A stretch of DNA of 64,000 nt from Patagioenas fasciata (taxonomy: Eukaryota > Chordata > Aves > Columbiformes > Columbidae). The DNA lies in the NCBI RefSeq assembly GCF_037038585.1, contig NC_092523.1:27533501-27597500 (forward strand). The letters run 5' to 3'. Under the pieces are notes generated by a model that ran no database searches, was not told the DNA's origin, and was given only the letters and a program-made list of their open reading frames with translations. The position numbers and the translations under genes were made by a program. Position 1 is the first letter of the stretch; each line of letters opens with the position of its first letter. Positions 24,001-38,293 of this stretch are shown here, in pieces.

Positions 24001-27000
24001 TCCTAAGTAGTGTGTCATAACAGGTTCTACTAGATTGTGTAAAGAAAATGCTGTTAATTACCAGGAACCATAATATCAAGCATGTCAACACAAAGCAGTA
24101 TTGAGATAGAGTGGAGCTTAAAGAAAAAAAATATGCACATTGCACTTTGTCAAAATGCAGATGTCTGCTGATCTTCTAAAGATGTATTTCATGCTAAGTT
24201 TTCAAAACTATTTCATTGCATCATCAATATAAAAGTGCTTTGATTTTGTTTCGTAACATGACCCACAGAAGAGTATTTTTCTCTCTCAAATAGTACTAGA
24301 AAAGCAGGGCTAGATAACACTTAGTCTTAGGTCTTTTGCTCCTAGACAAACTCTTGCTTCTGCAGTTGTCTTTAGCCACTGACTTGCATATACTAGCATC
24401 TGCATGTGATGAAAATTCATCACTCTAGCATGACAAAAATTAGTTGCTGTGCAGAGATAATTCCAGTGAATGACGTAGAAATCAACTATTTTTAAAAGTG
24501 AAGGAATTATCTTACGGTTTATCGTATGCTCTCAGGAAGGTCATTATCAGTAATGATTATCAAAACCAATTCACTCTTTTGATTGTAGACTAACGGAACA
24601 GCTGTTTCAGTTTGTATCACTGATGACTCTATTATTCTTGAGTATGATCCTTCCCTGGGGTAATTCAACCATTCTCTTGAAAGTATCTCCTAAAATAATT
24701 CCACTAACAGGATTGGTGATATTCATATTATCTTCTGCTTCAGCTGTGTTGCAAATGATACTCTGAATGTTACAGTCTTTGATTTCCCTAATAGCTGTTA
24801 AAAGCATGTGTTTGTAAAGCTTCACCTCAGTTACCATGCTGTATTAGCCATGTAAAACACATTATTTAGTCTGAAAAATACAATTATAATTTAATCTGAT
24901 ATAATAAAGTAAAATGTAATTTAAAATTAATTTTCTAATCTATTTTGTTTCATAGTTCCTTTCCTTTAAAATATTTCTTCTAAACTGCTAATCCTTTTTC
25001 ACCATTAAATACGCATTAGCTCCTGGCAAAATGTTGTCCACCCAGAGGCTAGCCTTCCTCTTTCAGAAGCATTGCAGAGACTGCAGTATGTTAATAGCTG
25101 CCAATGTCAATATGTCACAGCCTTAGTGTAGAGTAGAAGCTGCCATTCGTGCAGAGTTTGGCAGTGTGTCCCGTAGCTGAGGAATTTCCACCATCCATCT
25201 TCCACAGCTCTTTATCATAGTCTCCACTTCCTTCCAGATCAATACCAGGACCTGAATGTCTATTCACAAGAGAGTTTACAGTGCCTCCAGGGTCACACTG
25301 TTTCTTCTAATGAAAGATTATTTTAAGAGGACCATACCCCCACTTCCATTTTTCCAACTTGTATCTCTCTCACCCCAGAATTTCATCAAAGTAGCTACTA
25401 TAATATCAGTGACTTTGTATAATTTCTTAAACTACCTAATTAAATTTCAGTGGTGGTTGCAAGCACTCCACTTAGTCAAAAGTGTAGGGTTTGAGCAGAA
25501 AATCTTATAGAAAGGCAACAAGACACAGAAAGATATAAAGGCTGTCACTCTTTTCAGTGTTGTCTCTCTGCAGAGCCTTGTGTCTGTCATGAACCCTGCT
25601 TGACTTTGCTTGTTCCACAAATTTCTTCCAGTGAATTATGTCATCTTCTGAAAAAGCCCTGCCCCCAGGTTTTGACATTTATAGCCTGGGCTGTGAACAT
25701 TACCTGAAGTCCCACTGTGCTCTCTAGCTGAATCATGGCAAGATCCATAGAGTGGGTCTGTAACAGAATGAGATCTGCCCCTTCGAATAAATGTAGCACC
25801 AGTGAAAAAGACACATTCCTGCTATCTCTTGGCCTTGAGTCACTGCCACATTATGCTGAGCAGCATTCCCTGTGTAAGCCCCAGATAAAGTGAGTCATAG
25901 CTGCACGGGTACCAGGGATTGCTGGAGCCTACAGCAATTGCAGAATACCTTAGAATAGCAGTGGTGTAGTCCTCTGCCAAATAGATATCACAGAACATTT
26001 CTCTCATGGTGAGTAAACACTAAAAACTGTCTTTAAAAACTAAAGTCACTTGCCTTCTTGGGATGATGGAGATTCTTGCTAGCAGCAAGTATTCTTGCTG
26101 AAGCCTTATGTGAATGTCCAGGGCAGGAGCACCTGTTTCTTGTTTGCACTCTGAGTAAGCTGCCCATTCACAAGAATATCATCTTCAAGACTTGTGATAA
26201 CCTGGTGACCTTACGCATTGCATCTATTGAGAGTAGATGAGTTCATTAATCCTATTCAAGCCCAGGATGATTAGGAACGTATTGAAAATATATCCATAGA
26301 CTTAATTGAAGCATAGACATCACAGGACATCTTACTAGATGTATCTAATGTAATGTCACCTAATATTTGTTGTTGTGACTGCATTTTTTTCTTGTTTAGA
26401 GGCATTTCAAGCTGGCAGGACAAACGTTAATCCTATAAGAATGCTCTCTGAAATATTGTCAAATTTTCTTTAGAGAATTAATCTAGGTAAAAATTTTCAC
26501 TATACTGAAACAATATTGCTTCATTATCAATCTATACGGGAGAGAGGAAAATAAAAATTAAAAAGTGAAGTTCATCTTTATGGCTTGCTAGTCTCTGTGT
26601 TTGGAAAACAAAGTAATTAAGTCCAAGTTGTAGCTTATCTTTAGAAAGGGACATCTTGACCTCATTATTATCATTGTCTCCAAGTGGAAAAGCTCCTGAG
26701 AATAGGCAAAATTATGTGAGTAACCAAGTGCTAACATAGAACTAAACTGATTTATTAGCCTAAATTATTTAAGCTACCACTTTTCTTTATTAGCACATAT
26801 GCCTTAGGAGTACAGTATTGCAGCAGTCCTGTCCTCTTACCTGTAAGTATGACATTATGGCTGCAATGCTGTAGTGCTTCTGGAATAAACAGGTCAGAAA
26901 AAGTGAACTATTACACACAAAAGCACTACTCTCACACTGTAAATTGTGATGGTGTCTTTTAATGGTAGTTTTCCTATCAGATCAAGAGAAAAACATGCTG

Positions 27001-30000
27001 CAGAACCTCCTGATATTTTATTTTATAAGGATTACCCAGTTAATCTAGTGGCTTTTTTCATCACCTTTGTAGAGGTTTTAAGAAAAAAAAAAATAAAAGG
27101 CAAGAAACAGTGAGTATGCTGCTATAGACATCACTCTGATATCTTTGGTTTTGGTGCAGACATACAGATCCTAGTAGCACCTGAACTGGCATCCCTGTGA
27201 CCTTCCTATTTACTAGCAAAATAGGTACAGCACATGTAATCCTACTGTATGATATCTTTCTATCTAAGGGATGCAAGAGAATGAAAGCCCAGCTCATTCT
27301 TTTGACCTAGACATTCATGCCGTTTCTGAATCAGATGACTACATCAGCTAGCATTAACTGTGAGAGTTATTATTCATACTGAAGAACTGCCATCTCACAC
27401 CAGCAAGAATGACTTCTTACTCTGGCAGCAACTAAGTAGGTGACCACTGTTAGAAAGCTCACTGTTGTATGTCAAGCCCTCTGAATTGCACTTCAATATT
27501 GGCCCACCCGATATATTTCAAACTTTTTCCTGTATTTGTCCATGAAAGCAGACATATTTATAATCTTATAACTATTTTAACGGTTAAACACTTGGGAAGT
27601 GAACAACTAAGATGCCAGTTTAGCAAGTAACTAGATAAATGTGACATGTAATTGACTTTGATGTTGTTCTGAAGTGCTTAGGTTAAGAGATTTATTTCCC
27701 AGGATCCCTATGCAGTCTATGGAGAGGGAGATAATTATCTTCTGGAGGATTCAGTTCCTCTTTCTCAGATACATAGAGGGCATACAGTTTAGCTGTGTGA
27801 CTAGTCCTTCCCTCTCATTCCTTCAGCTGAACTTCACTGCAGATATCACTACTGGTAATTACTGTTTCTGATAAATTAGTAGAGTGCACTGAATTCCTGG
27901 AATCTCAATATGATCACTCTTCCTTCTGCTTTATGCCCTGCCACACAGCTTCTTGCACTGTTGCCTGCACAGTGCAGCTATTTGGAGTTTTAAGATGGTA
28001 AAAGCCAGAGAACTACTAAATTCTTAACTTAATAGTGCAGATCTCATGCTGCTAATGCTACCTATAATAATCACTGAGATTTTTTCCAATTAGAGATAAC
28101 CAAAAGAAGTTCCAACACTGATTCACTTATCTGAAAATCTTGTAGTCATAGATGAATGTGCTCAACTAACTCTACCTAGCATTTCTCTGAAGATGAGTAG
28201 GCTTTTCCCACTTTCATGATACACATACTTGTGATCAGGCTTGCAGACCTGGAATCTTATACTGCCTGTGGATTGTCCAACCTTATCGCCATATTGCTCT
28301 ACCAGCCAGGATACCACAAACACATCTGTTTTGATGATTTTTGCCTTTTTCTGAGGGAAACAATTGTAAGTGTATTAGACCAGCTGAAATAGCTGCAGAA
28401 AGCATACAATCCTGCAAGTACACAATGTCATCACCAAGGCTGAAAAATATTGTGAAAAATTCCAAGAAAAACAGAAATTAAGTGCAGTTGCTTTGGATTT
28501 AACATAGTTGTATTTGTCAAACAGACAATTTGAAAGCAAAAAGCACTTAGCACCTGTTAAAGTACAGGACATAGGACACAAAGTAGTTTGGTTTAATGAT
28601 CCGTTTTCTACATGGTTCTGAATCAGAATTTTAGGTTTAAGTAGTTCTCTCAACTTTTGGTTGCTGGACTAAGAGAACTGATGTTTGGTGCCTGAAGGTC
28701 TGAAGAAGTGTTGACTTTTTGGGCAGAGTTCTCAAAATACCAGGGGAGTGTTCTGCTGCCAGGTCTTCAGACACTATATTTCCATCAAATTCTGTAAGTT
28801 TCAATACCTTTTAATGCTTTTAAGTCTTTCAATAAATCCTCCTCAACTCCTTGCCAAACTTATTCAAATATTCTTTTCAAAAATCTGTTCAAACTCTTGC
28901 ACCCAGAAGAGGTTTCACTAATTAAGCTCTTAGGAGTTTGCTTCCCAGTTCTCCTTCTCTGTAATATTTTTAATTTTTACCAGAATTTTTTCTGGTAGCT
29001 GAGATATTTTATTTTTATAGCTTGTTTTCCTAATGGGGCCACTCTGCAGTTTTCAACAAGAAATTCCAGATCACCTTTGGAATATGTAACTGTCAAAATG
29101 TCTGGTCTTGGATGGGAGAGGTAACAGGCACATCAGGCTGCCTTTGTTCTGTGTTTGCGGTCAGAATTCAATCATGTTTGTAATAACAATGAACTGGAAT
29201 CAAAGAGTTAGGAATCACATCCCAGTGCTACCTACCAATGAATTTTTCATATGCAGTACATTCAAACAGAATTACTCCACCATTAATCCTACACAGCTTT
29301 TGACCATGTGCCAAGTATACTACTGTTCAAATCTGCTGTGAGCTCTAGGAGTCACTAACTTGCACTAAGCAGTTACAAACATGCGTTAGGACAGTCACCG
29401 AAAGTAACACAGCCTATAAGATTTTTAAAATGGCAACTCCAATTCTAGTGACTGAAATCACTCCTGTTGTAAAGCAATTTTGATAACAAGTGATGCTGCC
29501 ATAACTAACAGGTATTAATAACAAGAAGTTCCCAGAGCGTATTCGTATACAAATAGATATGCCTCTGGAGCATATTTTTTTGTGGAATGAACTCTTGAAA
29601 AACCCTGAAGTAAGGATGTATGCTTGACTAAGTTGTGCTAATGTAATGTTAATTACATTATTGGGAAAGAACAGATCCAAGGCTTTTGAGAAAAAGCAGG
29701 GGCTTCCAGAAGTTCAGGTACAAGTATGGACCTTGAAAGTACAAGAGCAGGATGACACCAGATGCCTTAAGGCTGCGGACCACATTAGTACTGGATTTAG
29801 GGACAACAAAGGCAGCAAAAGACAAGTATCCAACACATGAAAAACATACTGTATATACTAAAACCCAATGATAACATGGAACTTGCAGACTGTTGAAGAG
29901 CAAATATATTTGTCAGCAAACATACAAAAATAACCTCAAGCAAAGCCAGAAACGAGGAGGAAGAAATCCTGCTATAACCACCATGTTCTTGTCAGTGAAG

Positions 30001-31708
30001 CACCTGAGATGCTGGAACCTCAGTATGGTTTTCCTCCCTGTTATATTCTGCTTAAGTAACAGTAACACCATCAATCTGCTGACCTAGAGTGGAAAAGGTG
30101 AGCATAAAAGAGACAAGGATAGATAGTAGGAAGTCTGTGTTCAGCAATTGCCTTATAAATGAGAAGTAGCTGTAACTGGATAATTTTGACTGTGTTAGTA
30201 TATTGTAACTAGATCAGAATTCAGTCTTTGATTAGATTTCTAATATTTTAATCAGACCAACAATAAATTCTTGACTTTGTATAAGGTGTACTTCTTTAGC
30301 TCATATACACTGCACAGAGAGTTTGGTCTGGTACCCCATTCTTGAGGCGTGATTGTAATTTCGATGCATTGCTCCTTAAAGTATGTAGAGGATTGCAGAT
30401 ATCTTTTATTCTTTTGCTTCTTAACATGTGCTCCAATGTAATTGTAAACAGATTAATAGGACAGCTTTTCTTTGAATGAAGTGCTGTGCATGTATGAGGA
30501 CCTACTGAGTAGGTGCATTTCATCAGCTTTTATACCAGAAGAATCAAAATGAGAATAGTGACAATGCGGTGAAAAGACTTTTATGGTTGCCCCCTAGCCC
30601 CTAATGCTCCAGAAACAAGGGAGGATAGCACAAGCTAGAAACACAAGCATTAGGTAGTTGCAGTCAGTGAGCAGCACTCCCTAAATCACATGAGTAAGGA
30701 GCCCCATGTCACACAGACACAGGTTAACTGTACCCTCAGTTCGTTCAGACAGACACGATTCAGCCTCCTGGCCATCTCTGAAATGCTTGCATGCTCTTGT
30801 TGCCACAATTGCTGGTGGCCAGGTAATCCCATTTTGATGCAGGCTGGCTGGAGGTTGTATAAGTCTTGTCCAGACACAGTTCCTCTTCTGGTGCTCCTGT
30901 AGAGCACCTGAGGAGGTCAAACTCTTCTATTTGCACAGAAAGTCCTACTTTCTCCTGACTGCAGAAGTCTTCTGTGTCTAAAATGATAACATTTCTGAGA
31001 CATAAGTGAGATGATCAGAAAAAAAAACTTCCTAATATATTTGATATTTATTTTGAGATACTTAAAGTTTTTCACTAATAGAAGCAGTTTAGGGAAAACA
31101 ATTGTTTATAAAGTAGTGGTAAATAATTCTGAGATCAACTGCTGGAGTCCTCTATAACGTCATGGCCTCAAGACCAAGACAGTGAGTAAAGAGCAATGAA
31201 TCACTTTGTATTACCATAGCATGTTTTTTATAAAGTATCCTTAAATACAGCAGACCCGAAATATGTACATACGCAAACCTTCCAGGTAATCAATGTCTTT
31301 TTACCTCTCTGGTGTGTCTGATTCCTTCAGTTCACAGAAGTTCTTAAATAATCTGTCATCTTAAATCAATAATCTTTGAGCAGAATGTCTTTAGGAAATG
31401 TATGTTTAAGGGAGTAATACAGTAGTTTGTGATTAAATATAGCAAATTATTAATGTGTTTCCTTGTTCCTTTCCCTATTCTGAATTGCCAAAGCATAATT
31501 TTTGATTTTTTTGCCCCGTATGTACTTTGTAGGCATTCTTTCCTCTTCAAAATAGCTGTGTTATTCATAAAGGCATAAAGCATATAAGAGCTATAAAAGC
31601 TTACTTTCAGTGGTGTCCTAAAATCCCTTAGGGACCACCCAGCATTTGGCAGATTAAAGTAGTAGATATAATTTCAGTCTTGAAGAACTAAGTGTGGAAA
31701 TTCATTTT

Positions 31709-31795
31709 AGGAAAAAACAAAAAACAAACAAAAAAAACCAAACAAACAAACAAAAAAACCAAACAAACAAAAAATAAAAACAAACAACCAAACTT
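31709..31795. repeat. (AAAC)n-type A-rich simple repeat
   Basis: Imperfect AAAC/AACC units in an A-rich run of about 85 bp. Smaller tracts of the same type lie at 20,367, 23,945 and 53,050. Some may be decayed tails of retroposed sequences. Confidence 0.85.
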
Positions 31796-34700
31796 TTGGA
31801 TACTATAGTAGACAAACAAGTATTTTAAAAGACAGGTCTTGCAGAGCACAGTCACTACCTGGGTATTAGTCTATGTCTCATGTAATTTTTCATACACTCT
31901 AAATGGAAGTGCCTGGGATAACAAAAGACTGCTTGGTCTCCATCATTTACACTATGCAGCACTGAACATGGCTGCTGCTTAGTCATCTCTCAACTGTACC
32001 CGTTGCTGTGTAAAGGCTGCTATAATGGAAAACAAACCCAAACCATTCCCACTTAAAATTCATTGCAAAGTCACCAGCTGAGCTTTAAATGCATCATCTT
32101 GTAGATGCCATCGTGACTGAGGATTGTGTAGCAGCTCTAAGACCCGGGCAAATCTCTGTTTTCAGACAGTGAGTTATAAATGTTCTTTTGTCAATAAACA
32201 TAAAATGCTTGTGCCAATGAAAAGACAACTAAAATGCAAGCAATATGTGTAAGTAAATTTACTAATAAATGAAATCTGTTACAGGACTGAATAATAACAT
32301 TTTGTGACACGTTACTCCAACGATTACTTTTTCGAGGCTGAACTGCAAGTGAAAGGCCACTGTCTGTGGACAGACTCCTAGGAACTTCATAGTGTCAGAA
32401 GGAAGAACCTTATGGGCTAGCAAAAGCCTCATAAGCCTCTGGATCAAACTTAAGAAGAGATACCTGAGAGAATAAGATTCTGAGGATACCATTCTTTGTT
32501 ATTATTTATAAAGAAGGAAATGACAGGACTGTTTTGCTCTTCCTGCCCAGACAGATGGGTGCTTTGTGCATGCAAAGTGAGAAGAATTCTTGTGAGGCAA
32601 GTTAAAGAACAAGCAAAATAAATTTATTTTTCATGCAATTCAGACTAACTGAATTGAGAATGGAAAAGTTGAAGGAATGGAAGTTGTAAAAGTCTGAGCT
32701 GTATTTTATCAAAAGCTACAATGTGATCTGCTTTTGGAGAATTCCCTGGAGATCAGCCCAATGCATTCAAGGGCAAGAATTATTATACTCTCTCACTCTA
32801 CATTTCAGAAATAATTTGAGACACCAGGCAAGTTGGAGGGGGTAGAAAATACCTTAGATAAACCTAACTTAAATATCCCTTGTCAGAATACTGGGAGTTT
32901 TATGAGCCAACAAGATGCTTTAGGGTTATTTAATAGTTGTTACAAATTCTAATTTTCTTCCACATTATTCCAATACTTAAACAATCCCAGTTGCTTCTAA
33001 ATGGAAAAAAATGTAGCAAGCTACTTTGCCAAAATACATCAGGTAAAATGATTGCTAACATCTTATGCATGTAGAAGGAATTTTATTCTCAAAAACACTT
33101 CTAAGGTACCTACTGTCTTGCTATCAGAACAAATGTACTTGATCATTTTGATTACAGACTACTAGCATGGGATTTGCTGGGAATTAGTAAGAGTTTGAAT
33201 CATCCCTAGGCCCTTTCTGGGCAAATTTTTGTTTCTGTAGAAAAAACAAAACTAAACAAAACAATATGGATCCTCTAATTGACTTAAATGCATGTTCTGT
33301 TTTATGTCTTTGTAAGTTCTCCCACTCTCTCCAGGAAATTCACTGTAATTCTCCACCACAGACTTTTGGAATAACTGTCATTACTGTTGTTTCCTCTTAA
33401 CTGAGCCTTCTCTTCTGCTGCAAAAGGCTGGGACCCACCGCCAGTCTTGCACAGTCTGAAGTCCCTTTACAAAAGAGAAAGAGGGGACAGCAGACAGTGT
33501 GGCTGCTCAGGAAGAGCAAAAGCAGCAGCAGGTCCCCCCTGGCAGCTCTTGTGGCCCTGCAGGAGCCGGGGCCTCACCGCGCCTTTGGCACCCACCTGCA
33601 GCTCCAAAGGCCCCTGCTTTATCCCCTCCCTGACCCCATTGGCTGAGCCAGCCTAGGGGAACCAGACATTCAGAAAAGCTAAGGGAAGGATTATGGCTTT
33701 ACATACATTATAAATGCTTACGCCTTCATACCTTCAAACTAAATGCGAAGGATGTTATGGAGCTGAGGTTTACCTGTTATTGACTTCTCTCCAATGCATT
33801 TAGAAGTTTCTGAAAATAAAAGTGTTTCTTCCTCAGATTTCTGTGCCTCAGAAGTAAGAAGTGCATTGAATCTAATCTTTCTGGGGTTGGGGAGAGATAA
33901 GGAACTCAGAAATGCTCTTGTAAGTGTAATTTAAACAATTCAGTCTTGGAAAAGCTGTAAAAATATTTGAAAAGATCTGAAAAAGCCTCATGTCAAGGAA
34001 GAATTCTTTTCACTAATCTAAGGGAAAATTCACTAGGATGAAATGTGCTAAGAAAAAAAAAAAAAACCTTAACCCAATGGAATTTAAACAAACTGATTTT
34101 TGAAAAAGCTATTCCACCTCAATTGCTCAGCAAGTTTTCTTTGAGAAAGTGCAAGTTCAATAGTTCTGTTTGTCTGACTTTCTGCTATGAAAAAAAAAAA
34201 AAAGCATGAAACTGAAATTTTTCTCTTTTGATAAAACCTTCATTGGTTCTACATTCATTACAAAGAGCTGAAACACAATAACAACTGCCTTCATCCTGCA
34301 CAAGTCACCTTGAGAGGTACAATCTAACCCTGAATTTATTTATGGTGACTATCAAGTATGACTATGAAAGGGATATATAGTACGGAGAATGAATATCAAA
34401 TACATTTTAGTTGAAGCAGTACATTATTATATAATCTGACCCTTGTTATACAGCCTCTTGTAAGCTGATAGAAGGTTGTAAGAACAAAAAGGAAGGTACC
34501 TTAAGTACAGGAAGGTTCTGTAAAAGTCAACTGCAACAAGAGTTCCCTGTTTAGTATAAAGTCCTATTAAGTACAGCCACTTCTTCCAAAACCTCAGCGG
34601 CATGGCTTCTGAATAAAAAGCACATCTAAGTATTAATCTTTTGGGGAAGGAAAAGACATAGAAGAGGAGAGAGCAACTCACAAAACCAGATGGTTTTGCA

Positions 34701-36870
34701 TGAAATTTAAAGTATCTGCATTTCTCTTTTCTCGTGAGTGCCCATGTCAGAGGGAAACATGCCCAGGTGAGAGCTACACCTATGCACCATCATCTGCCTG
34801 GGGTAAGAGATTAAATCAAGGGTTCATGTATTCAGAGATTTCAACAGGATGTGAGTTGCCATAAAAGTCAGTGATATATTTTCACAAACAAAAAATTGTT
34901 TTAAATTATTCACAAATAATACAGGTACTGTTATTCATATTCTGCTGCATTGGGTGTGAGGTAACGTTGAGCTACTCCCTAATTATCTGATGACAATTCC
35001 CTAGATGGACTTTCTGACTGACAATGAGGAAAATATACCATGAAATGAAAATACAACTGTCATCCCACATTACATTTATTGAAATCCATGTGCCCGTTAA
35101 ATACTTTTATGATTTAAAGAGAATTGTACAGTTGCATGAGCAGGTGGGATGGAACAGTTATACATTTTTTTAAAAAGTTCTAAATCTCAGTGATGATTGC
35201 TTTTAAAATAATCCTCAAAGCACCAATGGTCTCTCTCATAAAAGACTCTTCTCACTTATTTTGGTTATAGGTGCTTCTTATAAATGAGAAACTTTGCTTT
35301 CATGCTTGTGTATATGATGGGGTTTGTGCAATCTCCATTTTTAATCCTGATTTAACACTTTACTGAAATGGCCATATTTCTGACTTGACAAGAAAAATGT
35401 TTGTTGCACTTTTTACTGAATTACTTTTTAAAACAAATGTATAAATAAATCATGTTCCGTTATGCAGTCAGATTTTCTGAAGTGCGAAAGAAAATTAAAA
35501 GCTTCAATTCTTTAAAGGTAGGTCAGACTAGGAGGCAGTCCATATTAGAAATAATAATATTTTACAGGGGTTTGTCTTTAAAATCAATTCCAAGTGTTTA
35601 AACATACAAATAATATACCATATTTCTAAGCAACTTGTTTGTAACTTGCTACGAAAATAGTGTGAATCATGTTCTGAAGTATTCTCCTTGGATTATTTCC
35701 TCCCCTTCCAGTTATTTCCCAATTAAAGTAATTATTTTCTTAGCTTCTTTGCACATTTTCCTTTTCTTTGGTTCCCTATGGTACTATATCATGCATCAGA
35801 AGTTATTTCCATAGCTTTTTACTCTTTCATTTAAACCATTTTCATTTTTGTTTTGTAGGGAATTCACTGAGATATCGTTTGAGTGGGAGGGTAAACAGAC
35901 ATCCAGGTTATTTCACAGCCTCAACATTGCATTATATTTGAAAAGCTTTTATGCAAAAAGGCAAAATGCAAACCATAATGGTTCCGGAAGGGTAGATAGT
36001 GTCTTCAGGCTTAACTGTTAGCATCGTTCTTTGATTAGGTAGATTGAAGTCAATTCTTGGTACAATTCCTGTGCAAATGTCATTGTCTTTCCTGTGATGA
36101 GACCACACTATGGACCACTGCAGCAGGAGGGCAGAGCAATGGCCTCACCCTCACAGCATGCCATCCTGCTTCCATTGGCGCTGCAATTAAGCTTGCAAAT
36201 GAGTAGGTCAGAGAGCACAGAGACAACCATGGACCTTCCCTTCCTGCTGGACAGCTGTACCATGAGAACATGATCAACATGGCACTTGTCTTCCTCAAGC
36301 AGCTTTCAGTGGCTCAGTAACCATATATCAAACCAAATAAATTGTTGTATATCTCCAGGACCTCACAAGATGTGAGAAAGAGAGCAATTAAGCTTTGCTC
36401 TCATACGGTGGGTCCCATAGGGTTCCTATTGATGATGAAGGGAACCAGAGAACCTGAAGGGGAAAACCAAAGTCGCATAGACCAGACCTGCCCTCCCATT
36501 CCACCTGGGCAGGAGGACTGGTTCATTCTCCATTAATTTGAGCAGCATTACTTAAGGAAAGTAACCACCACAAGAGCAGGTGAACAAATCAGACCTGAAA
36601 TAAGTATCAGAGAGGTTTGCCTCAAGAGAATCCTGCTCTCCATTTGGGTCACTATGAGTGTCCCTTAAACGCAGACCTACCTAGTGCCTTCCTCCAGAGA
36701 GGATTCTGGTCATTCTTGTCAGAGGCTGAAATGACTCCATGACAGGGAGCCTTTGAAGTTCAGCTGGGTGGGAATGCAAGCTGTACCAGGCCTCTTCAGC
36801 TGCACCCTAGGAGAGCTTGCTGTGCATTTCAGCAGAAGCCTGAGCTGGTGAGACGTGAGGTGAAGGACTG

Positions 36871-36913
36871 GTTACTTAATAACGTTACTTAATAACTGGT
36901 ACTTAATAACGTT
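36871..36913. repeat. Three-unit tandem repeat, unit about 14 bp
   Basis: GTTACTTAATAAC, the same again, then TGGTACTTAATAACG. The three near-identical head-to-tail units are probably a recent local slippage product. Confidence 0.85.
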
Positions 36914-38220
36914 TGATTTGTTCTTTTCCTTAAATGAGATATAACATGTAGAGAATTCCATATAAGAACATCACATAGATCATAACTTCAGTTGCTCACT
37001 GTGTCAAAAAAAATGCTTACTTGCCTGTGCAACTCCAGCCTCTTTGGTTGTTTGCAGTATAATGTTGTATTTGATTCCAAAAACGAATGCTATGGTTTTC
37101 CTTAAGGAATAGATACAAAGCAGACTTTATTTTCTGAATGATAATTTCTTCTAATGCAATCGTGTAACTCTGATATGCATTAACCAATTACCCCACTGAA
37201 GAAATCTTTAGGTGGTCTGAGCCTTTTGTTTCAGATTTTATATATGGTCTATATTTTAGAAAATATAATCAATAAGTGAACTTGCAAATTAAATCATTAA
37301 TCAATGTGAATAATATGTGTATCGCATGTTAATTAGAGATTCAAAACTTGCAAGGTTCCTTCACTATTGATCAAAATAAATTCTGATGAAGAAGACTTAG
37401 AAATGTTCTGAAGAGCAGTATTCAACCTGTGATTGCATCACATACCACAACAAAAATAAAAAAGTAATTGTTACTGGGAAATTTAATTGCATGCAAATAT
37501 ATAATAGTCAACTGGTTCTTGAACAGGTCTAAGGCATGCAGGTATAATTATTACCATGAGAAATCAAATGCCAACATCCATAAAAAATAAATGTCAGAAG
37601 TAATTCTCATATGTGGAAAGGGAATAGTTTATCCATCTCTATTAGAAAAACTTACGTAACATAAACCGGTAGAAACTTTGATCAAGATCTGCAATAGGAG
37701 TTAGCAGGGAAAGTAATAGTTGCGATATACTTCTTGTCATAACCCCAATACAGTACTAAAATCAACAAAATATCACTCATAGAAAATTCTCATTTAATTA
37801 TGGTTATTCCTTTAGCACTGATGATCACTATTTCAACAGTGAAATAATTAAAAAAGTATTGATATGTGCATCATACTCACTAGCCTTGAAAGATCATTTG
37901 TTGCCGATATTAGAACTTGACAACAAAGCAACTATATTTCAGGCATAATACTTAAACTTCAGCAACAAGTGTAATGTGTGAGTAGTGAGAAAGGCAATAA
38001 TCTAAAGTAGTCACCTCTTTATGACATTATAGTACACTCAGAATAAATGGAAATCATCTGATTGCCATTAACACTCTACAAGAGCAAATGGATAATTTGG
38101 AAATTCTCATGGTGAAAATGGAGAATGACTAGCAGGTGAAACAATTATTTGGTTGCAGAATCATAACATAAAAAGGATGATTTCAAGTAATTTTAGACTA
38201 ATAAACATAAGAAATTAAAG

Positions 38221-38293
38221 TATAATAAGAGACCCAGTTATGGAAAATAAGTGTAATAGTATAATAAGAAAAATGGAAAATAAGTGTAATAAC
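38221..38293. repeat. Tandem duplication, unit about 35-39 bp
   Basis: Two adjacent copies both begin TATAATAAGA and end TGGAAAATAAGTGTAATA. The first carries a small extra segment (GACCCAGTTA). No coding role is seen. Confidence 0.85.

Noticed and set aside
24607..24837. 76-codon minus-strand frame
   Set aside because: Reads fairly protein-like but matches no family I know. There is no exon signal or poly(A) context.
33447..33656. 69-codon frame in the GC-rich patch
   Set aside because: Composition-driven open frame. The patch itself is noted, but no gene is supported.
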